Shown one piece after another: positions 1 to 8,149 of a stretch of DNA of 64,000 nt. This stretch comes from Gemmatimonas sp. (GTDB lineage: Bacteria; Gemmatimonadota; Gemmatimonadetes; Gemmatimonadales; Gemmatimonadaceae): assembly GCA_021154325.1 (NCBI GenBank), contig JAJKIR010000206.1, positions 1 through 64,000 of the forward strand. The letters are read 5' to 3'. The position numbers and the translations under genes were made by a program. Numbering within the stretch: position 1 is the first letter of the stretch; every line of letters starts with the position of its first letter. The notes beneath the pieces are model-generated. The model was not told the origin of the DNA. It ran no database searches and saw only the letters and a program-made list of their open reading frames with translations.

Positions 1-1001
1 AGACGGCCGCGCAGGAAGTTCAGGATGCCGTACGCGCTCTGCAAAAGCAGAACGTCCGCGGGATTGTGCTCGACTTCCGCGGCAATCCCGGTGGTATCCT
101 CGATCAGAGCCTCGCGATCAGCAATCTGTTCCTCAAGGATGGTCAGGAGATCGCCTCGATCCGCGCACGGAACGGTGAGACACAGCCGTATGTGGCGCGC
201 GGCAATCCGTCCCTGCCGACTACGCCACTCGTCGTTCTCACGGACGAGTACACGGCCTCCGCGTCCGAGATCGTCGCGGGCGCGCTCCAGGATCACGACC
301 GCGCCCTCATCCTTGGCCAGACGAGCTTCGGCAAAGGCCTCGTGCAGTCGGTCTTCAATCTCGACGGCGGCTACGCGCTGAAGCTGACCACCGCCAAGTG
401 GTATACGCCGAGCGGCCGGTCCATTCAGAAGGAGCGGAAGTTCGAGAACGGCCACTTCGTGGAGACACCGCCCGATACCACCGCCGAGACGGAGAGCGTC
501 AAGAAGAACCGTCCCGCCTACAAGTCCGACGTGGGTCGGGTCGTGTATGGCGGCGGCGGCATCACGCCCGACGTCATCGTGGCAGACGACACCCTAACGA
601 CTGCGGAGCAGCGGCTCGCCAAGGCCCTGGCCGCCAAGCAGCAGGACTTCTACACGACCTACTACGATTACTCCCTCGAGTTGTCCAAGAAGGCCGATAA
701 GGACTTCAAGGTACCGGCCGACTGGCGCGATGAGCTCCTGCGCCGTCTCCAGGCGAAGGGTGTGACGGTCGACCGCAAGGACTGGGATGCATCGGCCAGG
801 TACGTCGATCGTTTGCTCGAGCAGCGCGTTGCGCGGTTCGCCTTCGGCGATTCTGCGGCAAAGCGTCGCGACCTGCCTTACGATGCCCCGTTACGAAAAG
901 CGATCGAGCTCCTCGACAAGGGCACGACGCAAAAGGAGCTCTTCGCTCTGGCCTCGACCGAGGCGGGACGGATGCCCACGGCCCAGGCCAAGCGGCAGTA
1001 G
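1..1001 (+). CDS. S41 family C-terminal processing peptidase, C-terminal part (5' truncated by window start)
   Basis: Frame open from base 3; LDFRGNPGG, TASASEIVAGAL (Ser nucleophile region) and GQTSFGKGLVQ (Lys) motifs of S41/CtpA peptidases. Confidence 0.9.
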   Translation, partial: TAAQEVQDAVRALQKQNVRGIVLDFRGNPGGILDQSLAISNLFLKDGQEIASIRARNGETQPYVARGNPSLPTTPLVVLTDEYTASASEIVAGALQDHDRALILGQTSFGKGLVQSVFNLDGGYALKLTTAKWYTPSGRSIQKERKFENGHFVETPPDTTAETESVKKNRPAYKSDVGRVVYGGGGITPDVIVADDTLTTAEQRLAKALAAKQQDFYTTYYDYSLELSKKADKDFKVPADWRDELLRRLQAKGVTVDRKDWDASARYVDRLLEQRVARFAFGDSAAKRRDLPYDAPLRKAIELLDKGTTQKELFALASTEAGRMPTAQAKRQ

Positions 1002-1027
1002 GCGCCGAGACATTCTAGATTCGGGGC

Positions 1028-2131
1028 ATGCATCGTTTCTCGCCCCCTTTGATCGCCCGATCCACCACGGCCGTCGCTCTCTTCGGAGCGGCGGCCGTTC
1101 TCCTATTCGGCTGCGCGAGCAATCGGCGCGAGCTCTCGGTTAATGAGGTGGCCACCGAGGGCCTGCAGCCGCCGGGCATGCCCGAACGCCACCTGCGGAA
1201 CATCCGCCAGCTCACCTTCGGCGGTCAGAACGCGGAATCGTATTTCAGCCACGACGGCAAGCGCCTGATTTTTCAATCGACGCGCGACGGTCGCGGCTGC
1301 GATCAGCAGTTCATCATGGACGTCGACGGATCCAACGTACATCGAATCTCGAACGGGGCCGGGAAGACGACCTGCGGCTACTTCTTTGGCGGCGACGACC
1401 GCGTGTTCTTCGCCTCCACTCAGGCCGCCGACACCGCGTGTCCGCCTCGACCCGATCCCTCGAAGGGCTACGTCTGGGGTCTCGATCCGTACGACATATA
1501 CACGGCAAACCCTGACGGCTCCGAGCTCCGCCGCCTAACGAGCTACGGCGTTTACACCGCCGAGGGAACGCTGTCGCCCGACGGGACGACGATCGTGTTC
1601 ACCTCTCTCAAGGACGGAGACCTCGACATCTATACGATGCGAGTGGATGGCTCGAACGTCCGCCGCCTCACCAACACCCCGGGCTACGACGGAGGTCCCT
1701 TCTTCTCACCCGACGGGAAGCAGATCGTCTATCGCGCGTGGCACCCGACGGACACCGCCCTTACCAATTATCGCGCTCTCCTCGACCAACGGCTGGTCCG
1801 CCCGAATCGCATGGAGATCTGGGTCATGAATGCCGACGGCTCCGATCAACACCAGATCACCAACCTCGGCGGGGCCAATTTCGCGCCGTATTTCACTCCC
1901 GACGGAAAGCGCATCATCTTCTCGTCGAATTACAAGAATCCTCACAGCCGCAACTTCGATCTGTTCCTCGTGAATGCCGACGGCACGGGACTCGAGCAGG
2001 TGACGAGGGATCCGGAATTCGACGGCTTCCCGATGTTCAGCCCGAATGGGAAACAGCTCGTCTGGGCGGCCAATCGCGTGGGAAAGTCGATCGAGCAGCT
2101 CGACATCTACATCGCTGACTGGCTGCCGTGA
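1028..2131 (+). CDS. TolB-like/PD40 beta-propeller lipoprotein
   Basis: N-terminal lipobox LLFGCAS; repeated FSPDGKxIVF / NADGSxxxxIT blades. Confidence 0.85.
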   Translation: MHRFSPPLIARSTTAVALFGAAAVLLFGCASNRRELSVNEVATEGLQPPGMPERHLRNIRQLTFGGQNAESYFSHDGKRLIFQSTRDGRGCDQQFIMDVDGSNVHRISNGAGKTTCGYFFGGDDRVFFASTQAADTACPPRPDPSKGYVWGLDPYDIYTANPDGSELRRLTSYGVYTAEGTLSPDGTTIVFTSLKDGDLDIYTMRVDGSNVRRLTNTPGYDGGPFFSPDGKQIVYRAWHPTDTALTNYRALLDQRLVRPNRMEIWVMNADGSDQHQITNLGGANFAPYFTPDGKRIIFSSNYKNPHSRNFDLFLVNADGTGLEQVTRDPEFDGFPMFSPNGKQLVWAANRVGKSIEQLDIYIADWLP

Positions 2132-2158
2132 TGGTGGTCGATGCTGGTGAATGGTGAA

Positions 2159-2204
2159 TGGTGATTGGTGGCTGGTTGGTGAGGCCACCAGCCACCAATC
2201 ACCA
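2159..2204. repeat. GGTGATTGG-type low-complexity inverted repeat (18-bp perfect arms, about 10-nt loop)
   Basis: TGGTGATTGGTGGCTGGT (2159-2176) is the exact reverse complement of ACCAGCCACCAATCACCA (2187-2204); similar GGTGAATGG / CCAATCACC units flank it, between two convergent genes. Confidence 0.85.
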
Positions 2205-2212
2205 ACTACCAA

Positions 2213-3217
2213 TCACCGCCCACCGACCACCAGCCGGCGCGTCTCGCCGTGCTGGAGCAGCCAGAGCCTGTCGCTGTTGTACCCCGCCTCGCTCCAGAGC
2301 CGCGACGTCCACTCAGGCGGTTCCTGCATCGCTTCGTCCGTGAGTCTGAAGGTGCCCCAGTGAATCGGCAGCATCGCGAGCTCACCCGCGCGACTGCCCG
2401 TCAACTCGGCGTAGGCGCGCAACGCTTCGGGAGGATTCATGTGCACTGTCTTCATGAACCAGCGAGGCTCGTATGCGCCAACTGGCAGCATCGAGAGATC
2501 GAAGGGGCCGTACCGCTTCCCGATCGCTGCGAATTCCGGGTGATAGGCAGTATCGCCGGCGAAGAAGGCGCGACGACCTTCAGCGGCTATCGCCCATGAG
2601 CACCAGAGCGTGCGGCCGCGGTCCCATAAGCCGCGCGCGCTGAAATGCTGCGCGGGCGTACTCGCAACTGTCACCACGCCCCCCGCCGTGGGAAGCTCCA
2701 CCGTCTCCCACCAGTCGACCTCTCGTACTCGATCGACGCCCCAGCTCCGGAGAAGACCCAACAACCCCAAGGGCACCACCCAGTCGATTTTCGGCATCCG
2801 CCGCGCCAATGTGCGCACCGAAGCACGATCGAGATGATCGTAGTGATTGTGGGAGATCAGCACGACGTCGAGCACCGGCAGTGCATCGAATGAGACGGCG
2901 GGGGGGACGAAGCGCCGAGGGCCCGCGAATGACACCGGTGACGCGCGATCACTCCACATCGGGTCCGTGAGAACGTTGATCGCGCCGAGTTGCAGGAGTA
3001 CGGTCGAATGACCGACCCACGTCGCGCTCAATTCCCCGCTGGGCGCGCGCCCTCGAAACGTCGGCTGTGCGATCGGAAAGCTTCCTGGTGCAGGATCTGG
3101 CGGGAGCGCTTGTCGTCGGCGCTCCAACGACCACTTGATCACGTCGCGTAGTCCACGCGGCTCGGCGTCCGGCCAGGGATTGCGGTAGCCGTGATCGGTG
3201 TGATGAGCCGCCGTCAA
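2213..3217 (-). CDS. MBL-fold metal-dependent hydrolase (NAPE-PLD/UlaG-like)
   Basis: ISHNHYDHLD motif, WVGHSTVLLQ, FFAGDTAYHPEF, MLPIHWGTF. Confidence 0.88.
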   Translation of the reverse strand: MTAAHHTDHGYRNPWPDAEPRGLRDVIKWSLERRRQALPPDPAPGSFPIAQPTFRGRAPSGELSATWVGHSTVLLQLGAINVLTDPMWSDRASPVSFAGPRRFVPPAVSFDALPVLDVVLISHNHYDHLDRASVRTLARRMPKIDWVVPLGLLGLLRSWGVDRVREVDWWETVELPTAGGVVTVASTPAQHFSARGLWDRGRTLWCSWAIAAEGRRAFFAGDTAYHPEFAAIGKRYGPFDLSMLPVGAYEPRWFMKTVHMNPPEALRAYAELTGSRAGELAMLPIHWGTFRLTDEAMQEPPEWTSRLWSEAGYNSDRLWLLQHGETRRLVVGGR

Positions 3218-4371
3218 GGTCGGGCTGATCTCTCCGCCGGTTCCGCGCTCTCGAGATTCTCCGTCAGATGCGGAATGCTTCTCATCCCCACGAGGGCAGT
3301 CGTGATGCCGGGAAGCGACCGGACAAACGAAAGTGCGCGTTGCGCGTCGGTGCGCTGCGACGGAAAGAGCTCGCGCATCGATGAGGGAAGATCATGGGTG
3401 AGCTGCGCCTGCATCAACGACGCGCTGGCCACCACTGACAGCCCCAGTGCGACCGCGGCATCGAGCGCTGGGACGAGCGTGTCGGTCTTGCCCACTCGTT
3501 GCGTTTCGAGACGAATGGCCTCTGGCATCCCGAGATTGATCGGCATCTGCACCGCGCGAAGGTGATGTCTTTCGCCGGCGATCTCCCGCGCGAGCGTCAC
3601 GAGCTCCTGAAGTGACAGATGACCCTTGCTCGTCGGCGGCACGCGAAGCCCGGTCCACGTCGCGCATCCGTATCCTCGAATGTCACCGCGCGACACGGCG
3701 TCCTCGAGTACCATGAATGCAGCCCGCAGCCGCTCGCGCACGGAGGCGTGCGTCATCGCCGCCAGCTGCTGCTCCGGGTTGTGCAAGTAATAAAGATCGA
3801 TCGTATCGAGGCCGAGATTCTTTCGGCTGCGCGCGATTGAATAACGAAGAAATGACGGTGCCAGGGAGTGGCCGCCACTCACCACGTCGTCCGGAGTGAG
3901 GATGCCGGTGTCGAAGAACTCCCGCTTGAGATAGACCCGGTATTCCTCGCGCGACTCCGGTGGATGATCGCTGAGCGGCAGGTATCCGCCCTTTGTGCAG
4001 ACGAGGATCGCGTCACGCGGCGTTCCGTTCGTGATGCTTCGCTGAACGGCACGGCCAACGGCGCGCTCGGATCGCTGGCAGCGATAGTTGATCGCCGTGT
4101 CGATAAGATTGACGCCTTCATCGATGGCCGCGGCGATCGCGTCCTCGTACGCCGCGTCGTCCGCCTCCGTGCATTCACCGAGATACGTTCCCGTACCGAT
4201 CGACGCCACCGTAGAGCCACCGAGTGCGCTGCGGTAGAAATCAGCCGCATACCGTTGCGCGAATCTCGCCGCATACGCCGCGGATGCGCTCCCTTCGATT
4301 GCCGCCGGAATTTCACCCTGACCGGACCCGCGTTGTGGTGGCATCGGGCGGGCCGGCGGTCGCTTAGGCAT
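3214..4371 (-). CDS. Aldo/keto reductase family protein
   Basis: IGTGTYLG, NLIDTAINYRCQRSERAVGRA, DTIDLYYLHNPE; 4-nt overlap with downstream MBL gene. Confidence 0.88.
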   Translation of the reverse strand: MPKRPPARPMPPQRGSGQGEIPAAIEGSASAAYAARFAQRYAADFYRSALGGSTVASIGTGTYLGECTEADDAAYEDAIAAAIDEGVNLIDTAINYRCQRSERAVGRAVQRSITNGTPRDAILVCTKGGYLPLSDHPPESREEYRVYLKREFFDTGILTPDDVVSGGHSLAPSFLRYSIARSRKNLGLDTIDLYYLHNPEQQLAAMTHASVRERLRAAFMVLEDAVSRGDIRGYGCATWTGLRVPPTSKGHLSLQELVTLAREIAGERHHLRAVQMPINLGMPEAIRLETQRVGKTDTLVPALDAAVALGLSVVASASLMQAQLTHDLPSSMRELFPSQRTDAQRALSFVRSLPGITTALVGMRSIPHLTENLESAEPAERSARP

Positions 4372-4660
4372 AGAGGCCCACCTTACCGGCGTCGGAGGTA
4401 GCCAGCAAGGCCTAGACGCACGCGGCCTTTCGGCCAGGGTTTACGGAAAAGGCCACGACTCGTCCCTGACCATGGTGGAAGGAAGCTCGGTGCATCGGTA
4501 GTGTGACCGGCCCCACAGGTTTAGATTTAAGGTTCGCCCTGGACTGTCAGGCGATCGGACCGTCGGTCAGATCGATGTGTCTGGGCCTTTAGTTTCTTCG
4601 CGCGACTTTGCAGGGCAGTGATCGCGCGATCTCGAGTTTACCCGTACGTCGGAGTTTGGG

Positions 4661-5455
4661 ATGCCAGGGTTCGGAGATTTGGCGAGTAGATGGTGGATGC
4701 CGGTTCTTTTCATCATTATCGCCGGCCACATCACCAATGTCTGCGTGACGCTCTTTCTCCATCGGGCGCAGACACATCGCGGGGTACGGCTTCATTATCT
4801 CGCGGCGCTTCCGATGCGCCTCTGGCTCTGGCTCACGACAGCAATCGTTACGAAGGAATGGGTCGCTTGCCATCGCAAGCACCACGCGTTCGCTGATCGT
4901 GAGGGAGACCCGCATAGCCCCCTCCTCGAGGGCCTCCGCAACATCCTCCTCAAGGGCGCGTTCTATTACCGCAAGGCGGTCCGGCAGCCTGGGATGCTCG
5001 AGAAGTACGGCAAGGGAACACCGAACGATTGGCTCGAGCGGCATCTTCTCTCGCGACTCAACTGGCTGGGCATTCTCGTAATGCTCGCGATCGACATCTA
5101 CCTCTTCGGCTTCTTCGTTGGCCCACTCGTGTGGGGCATTCAGATGCTCTGGATCCCCTTCTGGGCTGCTGGCGTCGTGAACGGAATCGGTCACGCCCTC
5201 GGCTACCGAAACTTCCAGGTCAAGGACGAGAGCCGGAACATCACGCCGATCGCGATCTGGCTCGGTGGTGAGGAGCTTCACAACAATCACCACGCAGATC
5301 CAAAGTCGGCGCGCTTCGCTGCCAGGTGGTTCGAGTTCGACATCGGCTGGATCTACATCCGGCTGCTCCAGTTCTTCCGACTGGCCAAGGTCGAGTACGC
5401 GCGGGGCAGTGCCCGGCGCCAGGACGCCGAGGCGCAGCTCGAGCCCGTGAGCTAA
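4661..5455 (+). CDS. Fatty acid desaturase (delta-9 acyl-CoA desaturase type)
   Basis: Three His boxes HRAQTHRG, HRKHH, ELHNNHH and hydrophobic segments. Confidence 0.92.
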   Translation: MPGFGDLASRWWMPVLFIIIAGHITNVCVTLFLHRAQTHRGVRLHYLAALPMRLWLWLTTAIVTKEWVACHRKHHAFADREGDPHSPLLEGLRNILLKGAFYYRKAVRQPGMLEKYGKGTPNDWLERHLLSRLNWLGILVMLAIDIYLFGFFVGPLVWGIQMLWIPFWAAGVVNGIGHALGYRNFQVKDESRNITPIAIWLGGEELHNNHHADPKSARFAARWFEFDIGWIYIRLLQFFRLAKVEYARGSARRQDAEAQLEPVS

Positions 5456-5477
5456 CACTGGTCTCCAGCTTCAATTC

Positions 5478-5508
5478 GCCGGCCGCAGTCGCGGCCGGCT
5501 CTTTTTTT
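5478..5508 (+). terminator. Rho-independent terminator of desaturase gene
   Basis: GCCGGCCGC-AGTC-GCGGCCGGC stem followed by TCTTTTTTT. Confidence 0.9.
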
Positions 5509-5569
5509 GGGCTCGAGGGGCGTCATGCGCGGCGAGTTAGTTTTCCCCTGGAGCCAGCACGAGTGCTTT

Positions 5570-5848
5570 ATGCCAGACGTGACATGCAGTCGGTGTGGTC
5601 AAACGAGAGCCGGATTCGAGCGCCCGCCATTTCCCGGGGCGATCGGTGCGCGTGTGCAGACTGAGATCTGTCAGGACTGTTGGAGCCAGTGGACTCGCCA
5701 ACAGATGATGCTCATCAATCACTACGGTCTGAACCTGATGGACCCCCAAGCGCGGAGCTTCCTGACGAAGAACATGGAGGCGTTTCTCTTCAAGACCGGT
5801 GGCGAAGAGGACGTCGACACCACCAAGAAGGGAACGATCACATGGTGA
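5570..5848 (+). CDS. YggX-like Fe(2+)-trafficking protein carrying CxxC pairs
   Basis: ORF 5507..5848, start taken as ATG 5570; core IC.dCWsqWtrqQMMLINHYGLNLMDPQARSFLTKNMEAFLF resembles YggX; CSRCGQ and CQDCW motifs. Confidence 0.75.
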   Translation: MPDVTCSRCGQTRAGFERPPFPGAIGARVQTEICQDCWSQWTRQQMMLINHYGLNLMDPQARSFLTKNMEAFLFKTGGEEDVDTTKKGTITW

Positions 5849-7806
5849 GAGCGGCCGGCCCGGAACTTCGCGCGAAACGCAGTCCCTCTCCATCTTCCCG
5901 CGCTGGGAATACGCGCGGCAACATATGCCTGGCGCTCGCGATGATGGCTTGCGCCGCGCCGAAGAGCACCCAGGCGCCAGCGCCTCCTCCGTCGCCGATC
6001 ATTGCGGCCCCGGCTCCCCAACCGCGCTTCGCTTCCTGGACCGACTCAGTACTCGCTTCTCTTTCACCACGAGATCGAGCGGCGCAACTCGTGTGGCCGA
6101 TGGTCTTCGGCGACTTTGCTCCGGCCACGAGCGCAGGATGGGCTCGCGCGCGGGGTTATGTGTCGACGGACCACGTCGGCGGTCTCATCATGTCCGTCGG
6201 CGGCCCGATCGAGATTGGCGAGAAGCTCAACGCAATGCAGCGCCTCTCGGCCGTACCACTCATCGTCGGCGCTGACGTCGAGTTCGGCACCGGCTATCGT
6301 GCACGCGGTGGCTATTTCCTGCCTAACGCGATCGATCTCGGCGGTGCCACGGTTTTTCCACCGGAAATGGGAATCGGCGCAAGTCGGGACACGGCGCTCG
6401 CGTACGAGCAGGGGCGAATAACGGCCATCGAAGGACGGGCGATCGGCATTCACATCGCGTTCGCGCCCGTGCTCGATGTCAACAACAATCCCGCCAATCC
6501 CGTCATTGGCGTCCGCTCCTACAGCGAGGATCAACGCCTCGCCGCCGCGCTCGGATCGTCCTTCGTGCGCGGGCTCCAGGAGCATGGGATGATCGCCACC
6601 GGAAAGCACTTCCCCGGCCACGGTGACACCGACCAGAACTCGCATCTCACGCTCCCCACGATCACCGTCTCACGCGCTCGCCTCGATTCCGTAGAGCTGG
6701 TGCCGTTCCGCGCCGCGATCGCCGCCGGACTCGACGCGATCATGACGGCGCATATCGCGCTCCCCGCCATTCTTGGCGACAGCAGCACGCCGGCGACCCT
6801 CTCCTCGCGCGTGATGACCGACCTGCTGCGACACGATCTCGGATTTCGAGGCCTGCTGATTACCGACGCGATGGACATGAACGGCGTGCTGGCGAACGCG
6901 CGCCCTGGTCGGGCCGGGCAGGTTCTCGTGGGTCAGTATGGCACCATCAACAGCATTGGGCTCACGGAGGCCTGCAAGCGCGCAATCGAAGCTGGTGCTG
7001 ACGTGTTGCTCATGCCGACGGATGTGCCCGCGGCAATCGACGCCGTGCTCGCCGGAATTCAGGAAGGCCGCTTCACGGCCGCGCGCGTTGACTCGTCTGT
7101 TCGACGCATCCTCGCGCTCAAGGAGCGCATCGGTCTTCAGCGCGATCGCGAGGTGGCGTTGGATTCGATCCGCGAGGTCGTTGGTGATTCAAACAATCTC
7201 AACATCGCGCGCCGTGCCGCGGAGCAGTCGATCACGCTCGCGAAGGATTCGCTGCGCCTCGTTCCACTCGCCCGTGGCAGCAACGGCGCGCGTATACTCT
7301 CCATCACGATGGCGTCTCGCAGCAATCTCGGCGCTGGCGTCGCGTTCCTTGCCGAGTTGCGCCGCGGCGTCGGCGGTGGCGTACGCATTCGCGACGAGTA
7401 CGTGAACCCCGACGATCCGGGTGCGAATTACGCCCGGCTGCTCGCCGCAGCGGATTCGTCGGATCTCGTGCTCGTTTCGTCCTATCTCGCGCCGAGTTAC
7501 AGTGCTTCCGCCTCGAGTGCGGCGGCACCTGTGATCGACTTCCTCCGCAACCTCGCTCGACGGCGGCCACGCACGGTTCTCATCAACTTCGGGAACCCCT
7601 ATCTCTTTCAGCAGGTACCCGAAATCGGTACGTACCTCATTGCGTGGGGCGGATTCCCAATGTCGCAGCGCGCGGCCGCGGAGGCGCTGGTCGGCATCAA
7701 CGCCATATCGGGACGGCTCCCGATTAGCATTCCTCCATCGCTGTCATTCGGTCGCGGGGAGATGCGCACGCCCGTGCAGCCGGCGACGACGACTAGTCGT
7801 CCGTAG
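5842..7806 (+). CDS. Glycoside hydrolase family 3 / NagZ-like beta-N-acetylhexosaminidase lipoprotein
   Basis: GKHFPGHGDTDQNSH catalytic loop, VITDAMDMNG; lipobox LAMMACAAP; ATG at 5842 overlaps upstream stop. Confidence 0.9.
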   Translation: MVRAAGPELRAKRSPSPSSRAGNTRGNICLALAMMACAAPKSTQAPAPPPSPIIAAPAPQPRFASWTDSVLASLSPRDRAAQLVWPMVFGDFAPATSAGWARARGYVSTDHVGGLIMSVGGPIEIGEKLNAMQRLSAVPLIVGADVEFGTGYRARGGYFLPNAIDLGGATVFPPEMGIGASRDTALAYEQGRITAIEGRAIGIHIAFAPVLDVNNNPANPVIGVRSYSEDQRLAAALGSSFVRGLQEHGMIATGKHFPGHGDTDQNSHLTLPTITVSRARLDSVELVPFRAAIAAGLDAIMTAHIALPAILGDSSTPATLSSRVMTDLLRHDLGFRGLLITDAMDMNGVLANARPGRAGQVLVGQYGTINSIGLTEACKRAIEAGADVLLMPTDVPAAIDAVLAGIQEGRFTAARVDSSVRRILALKERIGLQRDREVALDSIREVVGDSNNLNIARRAAEQSITLAKDSLRLVPLARGSNGARILSITMASRSNLGAGVAFLAELRRGVGGGVRIRDEYVNPDDPGANYARLLAAADSSDLVLVSSYLAPSYSASASSAAAPVIDFLRNLARRRPRTVLINFGNPYLFQQVPEIGTYLIAWGGFPMSQRAAAEALVGINAISGRLPISIPPSLSFGRGEMRTPVQPATTTSRP

Positions 7807-8149
7807 TCTTTCGCTGGCGACGTCCCTGCCACTCGATGAGCGCCCGCGCAAGCGCGGCGTTATCGGCGGCCATTCGATACAGTTCGCCGACTTCGGGCGC
7901 ACGATCATCGCCAGTGAATTCGGCGACGATCGGCGGATGATGGCCGCTCCGCCGATTCTCGTCCGCCCGCCGCTCGACACTCACTCGAATTCGGCCGCGC
8001 TCGGTTGCCGGCGCCGATTCAGAATCATCGAGTGGCTGCGTGACGTCGATTGCCACATATCCGGCGCCGGGCAGCTCGCGCCGATACAACTGCTTCGCAC
8101 GGGGAACGATTTCGCTCGAGGTTTCCATCGACAACTCCTCAGCCCTCAA
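7793..8149 (-). CDS. Hypothetical protein downstream of ligD
   Basis: Open frame starting within the end of ligD (translational-coupling geometry); alternative start METSSEIV; no family recognised. Confidence 0.6.
   Translation of the reverse strand: MRAEELSMETSSEIVPRAKQLYRRELPGAGYVAIDVTQPLDDSESAPATERGRIRVSVERRADENRRSGHHPPIVAEFTGDDRAPEVGELYRMAADNAALARALIEWQGRRQRKTTDD

Noticed and set aside
593-599. CCTAACG at 593 and 10851 lacking the leading G
   Set aside because: Counted as near matches only, excluded from the 32 exact octamers
4589-5458. 289-aa minus-strand ORF opposite the fatty acid desaturase
   Set aside because: Shadow ORF; the plus strand has all three His boxes and a terminator
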